The position numbers and the translations under genes are program-made. The notes below the pieces were generated by a model. That model made no database searches. It saw nothing but the letters and a program-made list of their open reading frames with translations, and was not told the DNA's origin. Of a DNA stretch of 64,000 bases, positions 1 to 11,193 are shown piece after piece. The stretch is from NCBI RefSeq assembly GCF_003385845.1, contig NZ_QRDJ01000006.1, forward strand, positions 1,357,888 to 1,421,887, written 5' to 3'. Source of the DNA: Kushneria indalinina DSM 14324. Its GTDB lineage: Bacteria > Pseudomonadota > Gammaproteobacteria > Pseudomonadales > Halomonadaceae. Position 1 is the first letter of the stretch, and each line of letters opens with the position of its first letter.

Positions 1-1723
1 GCTCAAGATCGGCCTGAGCACACTGCCGTGCGGCGAACTCCTCGGCATCGATGAGCACCTCAAGGCGACCGCTGATCGAATCGAGTCGAACCATGTCACC
101 ATCGCGCAGTCGCGCCAGCGGCCCGCCATCCAGCGCCTCGGGGGTCATGTGAATCGCAGCCGGCACCTTGCCGGAAGCCCCGGACATGCGGCCATCGGTC
201 ACCAGCGCTACCTTGAAGCCCCGATCCAGCAGTGACCCGAGATAGGGCGTGAGCTTGTGAAGCTCGGGCATACCATTGGCACGCGGACCTTGAAAACGCA
301 CCACGGCAATGACATCACGCTCGAGTTCACCGTTATTAAAGGCCGTCTTGAGTGCGTCCTGATCGGCAAACACCCTCACCGGCGCCTCAATAATACGAAA
401 CTCCGGTTTGACCGCAGAAATCTTTATCACGCCACGCCCGAGATTGCCATCCAGTACCGCCAGCCCGCCCGTGGGCGAGAAGGGATGCTCAACGTCGGTG
501 AGCACGTCCGGGTCCAGACTCTCTGCCGGGCCCTCACGCCAGACCAGCCTGTCCCCTTCCAGGAAAGGCTCCTGCGTGTAGCTTTCCGCCAGCGTTTTCC
601 CCGTGACAGTCGGGATATCGCCATGCAGCAGGCCACCCTTGAGCAGCTCCCGGATCAGGACGCTCATGCCGCCGGCGGCGTGGAAGTGGTTTACATCCGC
701 CTGCCCGCTCGGGTAGACATGCATCAGGCTGGGCACCACCGCCGAGAGCTCGGCAAAGTCATCCCAGTTCAGGGTAATGCCGGCCGCGCCCGCCATGGCG
801 ATCAGGTGCAGGGTATGGTTGGTGGACCCACCCGAAGCCAGCAGCCCCACCAGCGCATTGACGATCGCACGCGCATCGATCTGCTGCCAGAAGGGCAGAT
901 AGCTGCCGCCCGGCTCGGAGTTCTTGATCGCGCGCTCGGTGCCATGGGCCGTCAGGGCATCGCGCAGCGGCGTATTGGGATTGACAAAGGAAGACCCCGG
1001 CAGATGCAGCCCCATGATCTCCATCATCAGCTGATTGGAGTTGGCCGTGCCGTAAAAGGTGCAGGTGCCGGGGGCATGATAGGAGGCGGATTCCGACTCC
1101 AGAAGCTCGGCGCGCCCCACCTTGCCTTCGGCAAATTTCTGACGAATGCGCGCCTTTTCCTTGTTGGGCAGGCCGCTGGGCATGGGTCCTGCGGGAACAA
1201 AGACGGCCGGCAGATGCCCAAAGCGGGCGGCGGCGATGAAAAGCCCGGGGATGATCTTGTCGCATACCCCCAGAAAAAGCGCGGCATCGAACATGTTGTG
1301 AGAAAGCCCGATGGCGGCGCTGCGGGCAATGCTGTCGCGTGAAAAGAGTGACAGCTCCATGCCGGGCTGGCCCTGGGTGACGCCGTCACACATGGCCGGC
1401 ACACCGCCGGCGACCTGAGCCGTTGAGCCCATGCGGCGCGCGGCTTCGCGAATGACGTCGGGGAATCGCTCAAAGGGCTGATGGGCCGAGAGCATATCGT
1501 TGTAGGACGTTACGATGCCCAGGTTGGCGCTGTTGGTCAGCTTGAGCTGCTGCTTGTCAGAGGCGCTGCAGGCAGCAAAGCCATGGGCCAGATTGCCGCA
1601 GTCAAGCGCGCCGCGATGAACACCTCGGCGATGCTGTTCCTGCATGCGAGCTTCATACAGGGCGCGGCGCGACTCGGATCGCTCGATGATGCGCCGGGTT
1701 ACGCGGGTCAGGGTGGTGTGCAT
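1..1723 (-). CDS. edd: 6-phosphogluconate dehydratase, 5' part (C-terminus outside window)
   Basis: Dehydrates 6-phosphogluconate to 2-keto-3-deoxy-6-phosphogluconate, the first committed step of the Entner-Doudoroff pathway, in the cytoplasm. The reverse-strand translation starts [16 protein letters not shown] and runs open through base 1, giving about 574 residues of a family that is usually near 600, so only the C-terminal tip is missing. IlvD/Edd-family features are visible: [61 protein letters not shown] and, near the end, [18 protein letters not shown]. The Cys residues in the MCDG and GTCTFYG segments fit Fe-S cluster ligands of this family. The ATG is preceded by an AGG-type ribosome site. 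A HexR-like palindrome lies about 65 bases upstream, so control by sugar-phosphate-responsive HexR is inferred. It could only be confused with dihydroxy-acid dehydratase (IlvD), but the length and motifs favour Edd. Confidence 0.95.
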   Translation of the reverse strand, partial: MHTTLTRVTRRIIERSESRRALYEARMQEQHRRGVHRGALDCGNLAHGFAACSASDKQQLKLTNSANLGIVTSYNDMLSAHQPFERFPDVIREAARRMGSTAQVAGGVPAMCDGVTQGQPGMELSLFSRDSIARSAAIGLSHNMFDAALFLGVCDKIIPGLFIAAARFGHLPAVFVPAGPMPSGLPNKEKARIRQKFAEGKVGRAELLESESASYHAPGTCTFYGTANSNQLMMEIMGLHLPGSSFVNPNTPLRDALTAHGTERAIKNSEPGGSYLPFWQQIDARAIVNALVGLLASGGSTNHTLHLIAMAGAAGITLNWDDFAELSAVVPSLMHVYPSGQADVNHFHAAGGMSVLIRELLKGGLLHGDIPTVTGKTLAESYTQEPFLEGDRLVWREGPAESLDPDVLTDVEHPFSPTGGLAVLDGNLGRGVIKISAVKPEFRIIEAPVRVFADQDALKTAFNNGELERDVIAVVRFQGPRANGMPELHKLTPYLGSLLDRGFKVALVTDGRMSGASGKVPAAIHMTPEALDGGPLARLRDGDMVRLDSISGRLEVLIDAEEFAARQCAQADLE

Positions 1724-2048
1724 GAAAACCTCGCCTGTCACGGTCTCGAAGGGAATGGATCAGTTTATCCGAATTGTCTCGTTTTTGTAGTTAAACTACC
1801 TTTTGCGTCCACCACAATGTTCGGGCCGTGGTACGACGCCCGGGTCAGCTCCCCGGATGATGAGGTAAACTGATCCCCTGCAGGTGAAATGATGTCATCC
1901 CATGAAGCCTATGCCTAATCTCATGCGGCGTTTCCTGATATTTCCTCAATGACCGCCGATAAAAACGTTAACCTGACACCACCCATCGACGAGTGCCTGC
2001 CCGGTGCCGGTCGTGGGACAACAACAGCCTGACAACGGAAGTGGACGC
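1724..2048. other. Divergent intergenic region edd / mdtA
   Basis: 325 bases between two divergently transcribed genes. Apart from the HexR-type palindrome on the edd side I see no gene, tRNA or terminator. The part next to mdtA (about 1870-2048) must carry the efflux operon promoter, but no convincing -35/-10 pair stands out. Confidence 0.6.
1786..1800. promoter_or_regulatory. HexR-type operator
   Basis: TGTAGTTAAACTACC contains a perfect 13-base palindrome GTAGTT-A-AACTAC (1787-1799). It closely matches the known HexR consensus TGTARTTWWAYTACA that controls edd, zwf and related genes in gammaproteobacteria. It sits upstream of edd on the minus strand, where a repressor site would be expected. 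Confidence 0.75.
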
Positions 2049-3320
2049 ATGTCTCACCCCCCTTCAACGCGCCGTATTACCGTCAAACGTGTGCTTTTGT
2101 GGACCCTGTTACTCCTGATTGGCCTGATCATTGTGTGGTGGTTTTTTCTGCGCGAGAGCCCGGAAAGCGATGACACCGACTCACAGGACGGCGCCATGCC
2201 ACGCTCTGCGGTGGCCGCAGTGATGGCCCGACAGGGGGACTTCCCGGTCACCCTGAGTGCTCTGGGCACCGTACGCTCACTTTCGAGTGTCGAGATTCGG
2301 CCTCGTATCGAAGGCGAACTGCTATCGGTAGACTTCGAGGAAGGTCAGCGCGTCGAAAGGGATCAGGTACTGGCGCATATTGATGACCGTACCTATCAGG
2401 CACAGCTGGCCCAGGCCAACGCCGAGCTGACCCAGAATCAGGCGCAGCTGGCCACGGCCCGGGAAGACCTTAAGCGCTATGAGAATTTAAGCCGCGCCAA
2501 CAACGTCTCGCGTCAGGACCTGGAAACCCAGCGCCAGCTGGTGCAACAGTATCAGGGCGCCGTGGAAGCCTCCCGCGCCAATATTCAGAGCGCCCGTGTT
2601 CAGCTGGACTACACCACCGTGCGTGCCCCGGCCGATGGCATCATCGGGCTGCGCAACGTGGATCCGGGCAACATTGTCGCCACCGGCGATGAGAACCCTA
2701 TCGCCACCCTGACCGCGCTCAATCCCATTTCGGTCGTGTTCTCCCTGCCCGGCCAGTATCTCTCCCGGGTACGCAACAGCATGCAGCAGAAGCCCATGAT
2801 GGTCAGCGTCATGGATGACAGCGCCTCTGACTCGATCGCGACAGGCGAGCTGACCAGCATCGACAGCGCCATCAATACCGATACCGGCACGGTACGGCTG
2901 CGCGCGCGGCTGGATAATGACGACGAGCAGCTCTACCCCAATGCCTTTGTCAACGTGGAGCTCACTCTGGCCACGCTGGAAAACGTGGTGATTGTGCCCG
3001 AGACCGCCATCCAGAACAGCGAAGCCGGCAACCATGTCTATGTGGTGGATGACGAGGACACCGTCCATCAGCGCAGTGTGAGCGTGGGTGCCAGTGACGA
3101 TCTGCATGCCGTCATCGACTCCGGCCTTGAGGTCGGCGAGCGGGTGGTGGTGGATGGCGTGGATCGCCTGCGCGATGGCGCCAGCGTCAACGTGGTCAGT
3201 AACAACCTGCCGGGCGAAAGCGACGCCACGGACGAGGCCCCCCCGGCGGGCGAGACCACCAATGAGGGTCAGCTCAAGTCAACCGATGAGCCCGCCGGCG
3301 AGGGTGAACGATCGTCATGA
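2049..3320 (+). CDS. mdtA: RND efflux periplasmic adaptor, MdtA-like
   Basis: Membrane-fusion protein that links an inner-membrane RND pump to an outer-membrane channel. The chosen ATG (2049) gives 423 residues beginning [16 protein letters not shown] longer frame from 2004 adds a poor N-terminus, and the sequence GGAAG lies just upstream of 2049. A single N-terminal membrane anchor (residues about 15-33, rich in L, I and W) is followed by the HlyD/AcrA pattern: [24 protein letters not shown] lipoyl half (visible as [20 protein letters not shown]), an alpha-hairpin rich in Q and A, the second lipoyl half ([20 protein letters not shown]) and a beta-barrel domain. There is no lipobox, as in MdtA. 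The acidic C-terminal tail is long. The gene overlaps mdtB by four bases, so the three pump genes form one operon. The outer-membrane partner (TolC type) is not in this window. Confidence 0.9.
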   Translation: MSHPPSTRRITVKRVLLWTLLLLIGLIIVWWFFLRESPESDDTDSQDGAMPRSAVAAVMARQGDFPVTLSALGTVRSLSSVEIRPRIEGELLSVDFEEGQRVERDQVLAHIDDRTYQAQLAQANAELTQNQAQLATAREDLKRYENLSRANNVSRQDLETQRQLVQQYQGAVEASRANIQSARVQLDYTTVRAPADGIIGLRNVDPGNIVATGDENPIATLTALNPISVVFSLPGQYLSRVRNSMQQKPMMVSVMDDSASDSIATGELTSIDSAINTDTGTVRLRARLDNDDEQLYPNAFVNVELTLATLENVVIVPETAIQNSEAGNHVYVVDDEDTVHQRSVSVGASDDLHAVIDSGLEVGERVVVDGVDRLRDGASVNVVSNNLPGESDATDEAPPAGETTNEGQLKSTDEPAGEGERSS

Positions 3321-6300
3321 ACCCGTCGCGTCTTTTCATCCTCCGGCCGGTCGCCACCTCGCTGATCATGCTGGCCATTCTGCTGGCCGGCGTCATGGCC
3401 TATCGACTGCTGCCGGTGGCCTCCCTGCCGGAGGTGGATTACCCCACCATTCAGGTGACGACGCTCTACCCGGGTGCCAGTCCCGACATCATGCTCTCCA
3501 ACGTCACCTCGCCGCTGGAGGATCAGCTCGGCCAGATATCCGGGCTTGAGGACATGCGCTCCACCAGCACCGGGGGCGCGTCGCTCATCACGCTGCGCTT
3601 TGGCCTCGACAGCGACCTGGGCGTGGCCGAGCAGGATGTGCAGGCCGCCCTTAACCAGGCCAGCAATCTGCTGCCCAATGACCTGCCCATGCCGCCGAGC
3701 TACAGCAAGGTCAACCCGGCGGACGCCCCGGTCATGACGCTGGCCGTGCGCTCGGACAGCCTGCCGCTGACGCGCGTCTATGATCTGGTCGATACCCGAC
3801 TGGTACAGCGCCTTTCCCAGGTCAGCGGTGTCGGTCTGGTGTCCCTGTCCGGCGGGCATGAGCCCGCCATCCGTATCGACGGCGACGCTCGCCGCATGGC
3901 GGCCCACGGGCTGGACATGGAAGCGGTGCGCAATGCCATCACGGCGGCCAACGTCAATCAGCCCAAGGGCACCCTGTATGGTCCCTATCGGGCGCTGACC
4001 ATCGATGCCAACGATCAGCTCACCTCTCCCGAGCAGTACCGCGACCTGATCATCAAATACGACAACGACATGCCGCTGCGCCTTCGCGATATCGCAAACG
4101 TTCATGAGGGCTCGGAGAATGCCTGGCTGACCGCCTGGGCCGATCGTGACCCGGCGCTGATCATCAGCGTTCAGCGCCAGCCCGGCGCCAATGTCACCAG
4201 CGTGGTCGACGACATTCAGCGCCAGTTGCCCGAGCTGCAGGCAAGCCTGCCCGACAGCGTGGATATCTCGGTGCTCAGCGATCGCACCCAGACCATTCGC
4301 GCCTCGGTCGAGGATACCCAGTTCGAGCTGGTGCTGGCCGTGGGGCTGGTCATCCTCATTACCTTTCTGTTTTTGCGCAACATCCCGGCCACCATCATCC
4401 CGAGCCTGGCCGTGCCCATGTCGCTGATCGGCACCTTCGGCGTCATGCATCTGGCGGGCTTCAGCCTCAACAACCTCACCCTGATGGCCCTGACCATTGC
4501 CACCGGCTTTGTCATTGATGATGCGATCGTGGTGCTGGAGAACATCATTCGCTACCTGGAGAAGGGCGAAAAACCCCTGGATGCGGCGCTCAAGGGCGCC
4601 AAACAGATCTTTTTCACCATCATCTCGCTGACCGTGTCGCTGGTGGCGGTGCTGATTCCGCTGCTGTTCATGCAAGACGTGGTCGGGCGCCTGTTCCGCG
4701 AGTTCGCCATTACGCTGGCCGTGGCCATCGTGATCTCGGCGTTCATTTCCCTGACGCTCACCCCCATGCTGTGCGCCAAAATGCTCAAGGCACGCGCGCC
4801 CGAAAAAGGCGCCGACAGCGATGATGCCCAGGCCCATGCCGAGAGCTACTCGGGGCTTTTCGGACGACTGCTGCGCCTTTATGACCGCGGGCTTCGATGG
4901 GTGCTGGCCCGCCAGCGCCTGACCCTGGCAGTGGCCGTCATCACCTTTGGCGTCACGGCGCTGTTGTATCTGGCCATTCCCAAGGGGCTCTTTCCGCAGC
5001 AGGATACCGGCGCCATTCGCGGTATCAGCGAGGCGGATCAGTCGATCTCCTTTGACGCGATGGCCGAACATCAAAAGGCGCTGGCCGACATCATCCTGAA
5101 CGACCCGGCGGTGGAGAGCCTCTCCTCGACCATTGGCGTCAACGAGGACAACAGCACGCTCAATACCGGGCGCTTTCAGATCAACCTCAAGCCGCTGTCC
5201 GACCGTGACGGCGCCCAGCAGGTCATCGAGCGGCTCAACGACAAGGCCCAAACCGTGGCCGGCATGCGGCTCTATCTGCAGCCGCTGCAGGATCTGACGC
5301 TGGATGACAACGTCAGCCGCTATCAGTACCAGATGTCGGTAACCAACAACGATGCCGGCCTTCTGTCACGCGATGTGGAAGCCCTGCTGGATGAGATCCG
5401 CCAGTCGCCGGCCGTTTCGGGCGTGGCCTCGGATCTACAGGAGCGCGGCCTGCAGCTCTATCTGGATATCGACCGCGACCGCGCCAGCCGGCTGGGCATC
5501 AGCGTCAGCGATATCGATGCCACGCTCTACAATGCCTTCGGTCAGCGCCTGATCTCGACCATCTTTACCCAGTCCAACCAGTACCGGGTGGTCATGAACG
5601 TCGCCGATGATCAGCAGCGCGGCCCCTCGGCGCTGGATCGCCTTTATCTGGAAGCCGACAGCGGCGACATGGTGCCATTGACCTCGCTGGTCAGCGTCGA
5701 GCAGCGCTACGCGAGCCTGTCACTGTCGCGCCAGAACCGTATCGCCGCCGCCAACGTCTCCTTTGACGTGGCACCGGGTTACTCGCTGTCCCAGGCCTTT
5801 GATGCCATCGATGAGGCAGCCAGCCAGGCGGAGCTTGATCAGGATACGCAGATGGCCTATCAGGGCGCCGCGCTCGGGTTTGCCGGCTCCACGGCCAACA
5901 CGCTGTTGCTGATTCTGGCCGCCGTGGTGGTGATGTATATCGTGCTGGGCGTCTTGTATGAGAGCTACATCCATCCGCTGACCATTCTCTCCACTCTCCC
6001 CTCGGCGGCCATCGGGGCGCTTCTGGCGCTGATGCTTACCGGCAACGATCTGGGCATGGTGGGGATCATCGGCATCATTTTGCTGATCGGGATCGTCAAG
6101 AAAAACGCCATCATGATGATCGACTTTGCCCTCGACGGTCAGCGCCATATGGGGCTGACGCCGGGTGATGCGATCTATCGCGCCGCGCTGTTGCGCTTTC
6201 GCCCCATCATGATGACCACCTTCGCCGCCCTGTTTGGCGCCATTCCGCTGATGCTCGCCAGCGGCTTCGGCTCGGAGCTGCGCCAGCCGCTGGGCCTTGC

Positions 6301-6436
6301 CATGGTCGGCGGGCTGCTGGTCAGTCAGCTGCTGACACTCTTTACCACGCCGGTCATCTATCTGTTCTTTGACCGGCTGGCCAGCCGGGTCACCCGTACC
6401 GACCACACGACCGCCACCGATGGACACGCCTCATGA
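3317..6436 (+). CDS. mdtB: RND efflux transporter, MdtB-like
   Basis: Inner-membrane proton/drug antiporter of the HAE1 RND family, 1039 residues, the usual length. The N-terminus [20 protein letters not shown] is the first membrane helix, and the set [22 protein letters not shown] followed by [14 protein letters not shown] (about residue 400) contains the paired Asp residues of the proton relay in helix 4. A second membrane block is visible near the end ([42 protein letters not shown]). It starts by ATGA overlap with mdtA and ends by ATGA overlap with a second RND gene. Two consecutive RND genes after one adaptor is the hallmark of MdtABC, where MdtB and MdtC form a heterotrimer. In E. coli that pump exports bile salts, novobiocin and metals. 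The substrate here is not known. Confidence 0.92.
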   Translation: MNPSRLFILRPVATSLIMLAILLAGVMAYRLLPVASLPEVDYPTIQVTTLYPGASPDIMLSNVTSPLEDQLGQISGLEDMRSTSTGGASLITLRFGLDSDLGVAEQDVQAALNQASNLLPNDLPMPPSYSKVNPADAPVMTLAVRSDSLPLTRVYDLVDTRLVQRLSQVSGVGLVSLSGGHEPAIRIDGDARRMAAHGLDMEAVRNAITAANVNQPKGTLYGPYRALTIDANDQLTSPEQYRDLIIKYDNDMPLRLRDIANVHEGSENAWLTAWADRDPALIISVQRQPGANVTSVVDDIQRQLPELQASLPDSVDISVLSDRTQTIRASVEDTQFELVLAVGLVILITFLFLRNIPATIIPSLAVPMSLIGTFGVMHLAGFSLNNLTLMALTIATGFVIDDAIVVLENIIRYLEKGEKPLDAALKGAKQIFFTIISLTVSLVAVLIPLLFMQDVVGRLFREFAITLAVAIVISAFISLTLTPMLCAKMLKARAPEKGADSDDAQAHAESYSGLFGRLLRLYDRGLRWVLARQRLTLAVAVITFGVTALLYLAIPKGLFPQQDTGAIRGISEADQSISFDAMAEHQKALADIILNDPAVESLSSTIGVNEDNSTLNTGRFQINLKPLSDRDGAQQVIERLNDKAQTVAGMRLYLQPLQDLTLDDNVSRYQYQMSVTNNDAGLLSRDVEALLDEIRQSPAVSGVASDLQERGLQLYLDIDRDRASRLGISVSDIDATLYNAFGQRLISTIFTQSNQYRVVMNVADDQQRGPSALDRLYLEADSGDMVPLTSLVSVEQRYASLSLSRQNRIAAANVSFDVAPGYSLSQAFDAIDEAASQAELDQDTQMAYQGAALGFAGSTANTLLLILAAVVVMYIVLGVLYESYIHPLTILSTLPSAAIGALLALMLTGNDLGMVGIIGIILLIGIVKKNAIMMIDFALDGQRHMGLTPGDAIYRAALLRFRPIMMTTFAALFGAIPLMLASGFGSELRQPLGLAMVGGLLVSQLLTLFTTPVIYLFFDRLASRVTRTDHTTATDGHAS

Positions 6437-9400
6437 GTCTGTCCTCGCCCTTTATTCAGCGACCGATCGCCACCTCGCTTCTGACCCTGGCGATCATTCT
6501 GGGCGGACTGCTCTCCTACGCACGCCTGCCGGTGGCGCCGCTGCCGGCGGTGTCGTTCCCCACCATCCTGGTCACGGCCAGTCTGTCCGGGGCCAACCCG
6601 GAGACCATGGCCTCGACGGTGGCCACCCCACTGGAGCGTTCGCTGGGCCAGATCGCCGGCATCAGCCAGATGACGTCGTCGAGTTCGGACGGCTCGACCA
6701 GCGTCGTCATTCAGTTCGACCTGGAAAAGGATATCAACGAGGCCGCCCGTGAGGTACAGGCGGCCATCAACCGGGCCGAGGCGCTGCTGCCGAGCGCCAT
6801 GACCAGCTCTCCTCGGCTTCGCAAGCTCAACCCGGCCGACTCGCCGATCATGCTGCTGTCACTGACCAGCGCCGAGATCGACAAGGGCACGCTTTACAAC
6901 CTGGCCGATCAGGATATCGCTCCGCGCATCTCGCAGGTCGAAGGGGTTTCCCGCGTCAGCGTTGGCGGCAGCTCCTCGCCGGCGGTACGCGTCACGCTCA
7001 ACCCGCGCAAGCTCGAAAACGCCGGCATCAGCCTGAACGAGGTCCGCGATGCCATCAACGCCGCCAACAGCAATCAGCCGACCGGCTTTACCGAAGATGA
7101 CCGCTATCGCTGGAGTGTGCATACCGACTCGCAGATGTTCGAGGCACAGGGCTATCGTGATCTGATCATCCATCGCGACGGCGATCACGTCATGCGCCTG
7201 GGCGATGTGGCCCGCATCGAAAAAAGCGTCGAGGACATCTACAACGTCGGCTTTTACAACCGCCAGCCGGCAGTGGTCATCGTGGTGAGCCCGGCCAGCG
7301 ATGCCAACGTGATCGAGACCATCGATCGCATCAAGGAGCGCCTGCCCGGCATCCACGCCGCCCTGCCCGCCAGCGCCGACCTGCATACCGTGCTGGATCG
7401 TTCACCCGGCATCAGCGCCTCGCTGCAGGAGACCCAGATCACCCTGATCCTGGCAGTATTTCTGGTGGTGATGGTGGTCTTTGTCTTTCTGCGCAACCCG
7501 CGGGCCACGCTGATCCCGACCGCCGTCATCCCGGTGTCGCTGCTGGGCACCTTCATGGTGATGTATCTGCTGGGCTATTCGCTCAATACGCTGTCGCTGA
7601 TGGCGCTGATCATTGCCATCGGCTTTGTGGTCGATGACGCCATCGTGGTGGTGGAAAACATCGCCCGACACATCGAGGCCGGCATGGACGTGCGCCAGGC
7701 AGCGCTTTTGGGCGCGCGTGAGGTGGGCTTTACGGTGCTGTCGATGAGCGTGTCGCTGGTCGCCGTGTTCGTGCCACTGCTGTTTCTGGGCGGCTTTGTC
7801 GGCCGGCTCTTCCACGAGTTTGCCATGACGCTGGCCACAGCGGTCCTGGTGTCGCTGCTGGTCTCGCTGACGCTCACGCCGATGCTGTGCTCGCGCTGGC
7901 TTAAAGGGTCCGCGCATGAGCGCCCCCCGGGCAGAATCCCGCGTCTGATCGAGCGCTGCGGTCAGGCCATTCTGGCCGGCTATGAGCGCACGCTGAACGT
8001 TGCCCTGCGCCACCGGCGCCTGACGCTCTTGTCGCTGGTGGCCGTGATCGTGCTTAACGGCTTTTTGTATGTGCACATCGACAAGGGCTTCGTGCCCGAT
8101 CAGGACACCGGGCGGTTGATCGGCGCGGTGCGGGGCGATCAAAGCATCTCGTTTGAGGCCATGTCGGCCAAGCTGGAAATGGCGCGGGATCGCCTGCTGG
8201 CCGATGACGCGGTGGCAAGCGTACTGGGCTTTCTGGGCGGCAGTGGCCCGGGCGGCGGCGGCATGAATTCGGCCACCCTGTTTGTGTCCCTCAAGGAGGA
8301 TCGTCAGGGCGATACCAACGCCAACGGTAACCGCCTTTCCGCTCTGATGAGCGACATTCCCGGGGTGCAGGTGTTCATGCGCGGGCTGCAGGATCTGCGC
8401 ATGGGCGGGCGCTCATCCAGCAACAGCCAATACGAGCTGACGCTCAAAAGCGACGACCTGGCGCTGCTCCGGGAATGGTCGCCGCGGGTGGCGCAGGCGA
8501 TGCGGGACATTTCGGAAATCACCGGCGTGGACAGCGATAACCGCGACGGCGGCCAGGCCATCAAACTGGTGGTGGATCGCGACCGGGCATCTCGACTGGG
8601 CCTGAGCATGCGCGATATCGATACCCTGCTGGGCAACGCCTTCGCCCAGGGGCAGATCTCCAGCGTCTATGAAGGCACCAACCAGTACTACGTGGTGCTG
8701 GAAGTCGCCCAGCAGTGGCAGCGCTCGGCCAGGTCACTGGAGATGATGCACATCGTCAACGACGAGGGCAGCCCCATACCGCTGTCGACCTTCAGTCATT
8801 ACGAGCGCAGCACCAGCCCGGTCAGCGTCAGCCACCAGGGACAGTTTGCCGCCACCACGGTATCGTTCAATTTAAGCGACGGAGTGTCCCTGTCCGAGGC
8901 GACCGACATCATCAGCGACCGCCTTGATCGACTGCACCTGCCCACGGATATCCAGGCCGACTTCGAGGGCAGTGCCGCCAGCTTTCAAAGCGGCGTAGAG
9001 GCAATGCCCTGGCTGATACTCGCCGCGCTGGTCACGGTCTACCTGGTGCTGGGTATCCTCTACGAGAGCTACATTCATCCGCTGACGATCCTGTCTACCC
9101 TGCCCTCCGGGGGGATAGGGGCGCTGCTGGCGTTGATGCTGCTGGGCAAGCCTTTCAGCCTGATTGCCCTGATCGGCATCATTTTGCTGATCGGCGTGGT
9201 CAAGAAAAACGCCATCATGCTGGTGGATTTTGCCCTGAGCGCCGAACGCGAGCGCGGTCTTTCTTCAGGCGACGCCATCCGCGAGGCGGCACTGGTGCGC
9301 TTTCGCCCCATCATGATGACCACCCTGGCCGCCATTCTGGGCGCCCTGCCGCTGATGTTCGGCACCGATGAAAATGCCGCCCTGCGCGCGCCGCTGGGCA

Positions 9401-9495
9401 TCTCCATCGTCGGCGGCCTGATCGTCAGTCAGATCCTGACGCTCTACACCACCCCGGTGGTCTATCTCTATCTGGATCGCCTGAGACGACGCTGA
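6433..9495 (+). CDS. mdtC: RND efflux transporter, MdtC-like
   Basis: Second RND pump subunit, 1020 residues, overlapping mdtB by four bases. It has the same architecture as its neighbour: first helix [20 protein letters not shown], proton-relay segment [17 protein letters not shown], the large periplasmic loops between helices 1-2 and 7-8, and the C-terminal block [20 protein letters not shown]. It is clearly paralogous to MdtB, as expected for the B2C heterotrimer. A Gly-rich stretch ([13 protein letters not shown], around residue 600) lies in the second periplasmic loop. The operon ends with a strong hairpin terminator about 25 bases after the stop codon. Confidence 0.92.
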   Translation: MSLSSPFIQRPIATSLLTLAIILGGLLSYARLPVAPLPAVSFPTILVTASLSGANPETMASTVATPLERSLGQIAGISQMTSSSSDGSTSVVIQFDLEKDINEAAREVQAAINRAEALLPSAMTSSPRLRKLNPADSPIMLLSLTSAEIDKGTLYNLADQDIAPRISQVEGVSRVSVGGSSSPAVRVTLNPRKLENAGISLNEVRDAINAANSNQPTGFTEDDRYRWSVHTDSQMFEAQGYRDLIIHRDGDHVMRLGDVARIEKSVEDIYNVGFYNRQPAVVIVVSPASDANVIETIDRIKERLPGIHAALPASADLHTVLDRSPGISASLQETQITLILAVFLVVMVVFVFLRNPRATLIPTAVIPVSLLGTFMVMYLLGYSLNTLSLMALIIAIGFVVDDAIVVVENIARHIEAGMDVRQAALLGAREVGFTVLSMSVSLVAVFVPLLFLGGFVGRLFHEFAMTLATAVLVSLLVSLTLTPMLCSRWLKGSAHERPPGRIPRLIERCGQAILAGYERTLNVALRHRRLTLLSLVAVIVLNGFLYVHIDKGFVPDQDTGRLIGAVRGDQSISFEAMSAKLEMARDRLLADDAVASVLGFLGGSGPGGGGMNSATLFVSLKEDRQGDTNANGNRLSALMSDIPGVQVFMRGLQDLRMGGRSSSNSQYELTLKSDDLALLREWSPRVAQAMRDISEITGVDSDNRDGGQAIKLVVDRDRASRLGLSMRDIDTLLGNAFAQGQISSVYEGTNQYYVVLEVAQQWQRSARSLEMMHIVNDEGSPIPLSTFSHYERSTSPVSVSHQGQFAATTVSFNLSDGVSLSEATDIISDRLDRLHLPTDIQADFEGSAASFQSGVEAMPWLILAALVTVYLVLGILYESYIHPLTILSTLPSGGIGALLALMLLGKPFSLIALIGIILLIGVVKKNAIMLVDFALSAERERGLSSGDAIREAALVRFRPIMMTTLAAILGALPLMFGTDENAALRAPLGISIVGGLIVSQILTLYTTPVVYLYLDRLRRR

Positions 9496-9519
9496 CCAAC
9501 GCCTTCAGACAGACACACA

Positions 9520-9553
9520 AAAGGGCCCTTCCTGACCACAGGAAGGGCCCTTT
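9520..9553 (+). terminator. Rho-independent terminator of mdtABC
   Basis: Perfect 13-bp stem, AAAGGGCCCTTCC at 9520-9532 pairing with GGAAGGGCCCTTT at 9541-9553, and an 8-base loop. The U-run is short (three), but the stem is very stable. Confidence 0.85.
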
Positions 9554-9593
9554 CGCGTTTACGGCCATCAAACAAAAGCGGTCTGCTTTTATT

Positions 9594-9610
9594 TATAAAC
9601 AGCGTTTATA
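9594..9610. promoter_or_regulatory. Inverted repeat in the porin promoter region
   Basis: TATAAAC-AGC-GTTTATA is a perfect 7-bp inverted repeat about 100 bases upstream of the porin start codon. Its size and position fit an operator for a dimeric regulator. I cannot name the regulator. Confidence 0.45.
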
Positions 9611-9712
9611 CCTTTAGTTTCCAGTGGTAAGTTACCTGTGACAGGGCGTATCACAATCACAAGAAAACCGCTCCATGTCTGCCCTACATAACAACGATCA
9701 CAGGAACAGTCC

Positions 9713-11134
9713 ATGACAACCCAAACGGATTCACGACGTCTGAAACTGCTGGCGCTCTCCTTGAGCGTTGCCACGGCCATGGCCGCCACCGCCGCGCAGG
9801 CCGCCCCGGATGACCAGCAGACCATCGAGGCGCTGCGCACCCAGCTCGAGCAGATGCAGCAAAGGCTGGACCGGCTGGAAAGCCAGCAGGCGGCCTCTTC
9901 CAATAATCATCAGGACGTAGCGACAAGCGATACTACGGCCACTGCTGATCCGCAGCAGTCACAGTCACAGTCACAGCAGAGTCTGGCGCAAGAGAACAGC
10001 TCTGCCATTGAGCAGATTCAGCAGACCCAGATCAGCGGCAAGCTCGAGTTTGGTGGCAGCTTTAACGACTGGAGCCGTACAAGCAGTCGTGATGATAACG
10101 GCAACCGCACTCTCAATACTGAAAAGGATACTGCCGGCGATCTGGACTTCGGCAAGTTCATTCTGGCCGTGGAAGGTGGGATAGGCGATCTTGAATACGC
10201 CTTCGAGTATCGCTTCTATGACGGCTACCAGTTCCTGAAATCGGGCTGGCTCGGTTTCAATCCTAATGACGATGACACCATCCGCGTTGGTCTGGTCCAG
10301 ACGCCCTTTGGCAACATGGACTACGGCTATCAGGGGTGGTATGGCACCCTGCCCTATCTCGCCGGTTTCAACGACAACCAGAATGCCGGGGTCAAGTGGG
10401 ATCACCGCCAGGGGCCCTGGGATACCTCGCTGGCCTTTTTCAAAAGCGATAATCTGGGCAGCGGCAACGAGCACTATGGCGCCAACGCTATTGGTGAAAG
10501 TCCGCAGGCCAACAGCGAAGAGAATCAGCTCGCCGCCCGCGCCGGCTATACCTTTGACCACGGCGAAGACTACTCGACCCAGCTGAACGTCTCGGCCAAG
10601 GGCGGACAGCTCTACAATCAGCAGACCAACCGCAGCGGTGACAACTGGTCGGCAGCCATCGGACTGGACGGATCGTACGGCAACTGGCGCACCATGTTTC
10701 AGGCCACGACCTATGAATACAACCCCAAAAATCCGTCGGAAGCGCAGTCCGGCATCTCCGACAACGCCGTACAGATCGGTGCCTTTGGCTTTAACTACCT
10801 GATTCCAAAACGCGGCCAGATGTATACGGCCAGTGCCAGCTACAGCATGGATGTCGACTGGGGCCCGGTTGAAAACCTGTTTTTCTTCAATGATTTCAGC
10901 TACATCGACCCGTCGAATGATTTCTCGTCCATCGATAGCCTCGGCAACGATATCGTTGGCTCCGGCAGTCAGAAAGATCCGATGCTCAACGACCTGGGTG
11001 TGCTGGTGACCGCTGGCCCCTACTATGCCTGGTTTGACATCGTGACCAACAAAAACGGGTTGAACTATTTTGGCTCACCGGTCAACGACGGCTGGCATAC
11101 CAGCTTCCTGACCAATTTCGGCATCAATTTCTAA
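9713..11134 (+). CDS. Outer-membrane porin with N-terminal coiled coil
   Basis: 473 residues. A typical signal peptide (residues about 1-30, ending AATAAQA) is followed by a short coiled coil (IEALRTQLEQMQQRLDRLESQQ, about residues 38-60) like that of trimeric porins, a low-complexity linker rich in S and Q, and a beta-barrel region with alternating aromatic residues (LEYAFEYRFYDGYQFL, GLVQTPFGNMDYGYQGWYG). It ends in Phe (FLTNFGINF), the C-terminal signal for the BAM machinery. It resembles carbohydrate or anion porins of Halomonas and Pseudomonas, but the substrate cannot be read from the sequence. It is a single-gene unit between two terminators. Its place next to ugp genes could suggest phosphate-ester entry, but no PHO-like repeat is present in its promoter. 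Confidence 0.8.
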   Translation: MTTQTDSRRLKLLALSLSVATAMAATAAQAAPDDQQTIEALRTQLEQMQQRLDRLESQQAASSNNHQDVATSDTTATADPQQSQSQSQQSLAQENSSAIEQIQQTQISGKLEFGGSFNDWSRTSSRDDNGNRTLNTEKDTAGDLDFGKFILAVEGGIGDLEYAFEYRFYDGYQFLKSGWLGFNPNDDDTIRVGLVQTPFGNMDYGYQGWYGTLPYLAGFNDNQNAGVKWDHRQGPWDTSLAFFKSDNLGSGNEHYGANAIGESPQANSEENQLAARAGYTFDHGEDYSTQLNVSAKGGQLYNQQTNRSGDNWSAAIGLDGSYGNWRTMFQATTYEYNPKNPSEAQSGISDNAVQIGAFGFNYLIPKRGQMYTASASYSMDVDWGPVENLFFFNDFSYIDPSNDFSSIDSLGNDIVGSGSQKDPMLNDLGVLVTAGPYYAWFDIVTNKNGLNYFGSPVNDGWHTSFLTNFGINF

Positions 11135-11149
11135 CTGTCGATGACCATT

Positions 11150-11179
11150 AAAAAACCCCGGCCATAGCCGGGGTTTTTT
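11150..11179. terminator. Bidirectional terminator between porin and GNAT genes
   Basis: Stem AAAAAACCCCGGC (11150-11162) and GCCGGGGTTTTTT (11167-11179), loop CATA. T-runs lie on both strands, so it can serve the porin gene (+) and the convergent acetyltransferase gene (-). Confidence 0.9.
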
Positions 11180-11193
11180 AATACGCCCGCCGG

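Noticed and set aside
257..1342. 361-residue open frame on the plus strand
   Set aside because: Antisense to edd, whose reverse translation is motif-rich over the whole stretch.
3269..5251. 660-residue open frame on the minus strand inside mdtB
   Set aside because: It lies fully antisense to a clear RND pump gene. Its composition (rich in G, H, Q, D and R, no family motifs) is that of a shadow frame in GC-rich coding DNA.
5720..6427. 235-residue minus-strand frame in mdtB
   Set aside because: Low-complexity H/Q/D/G-rich sequence opposite conserved RND membrane segments.
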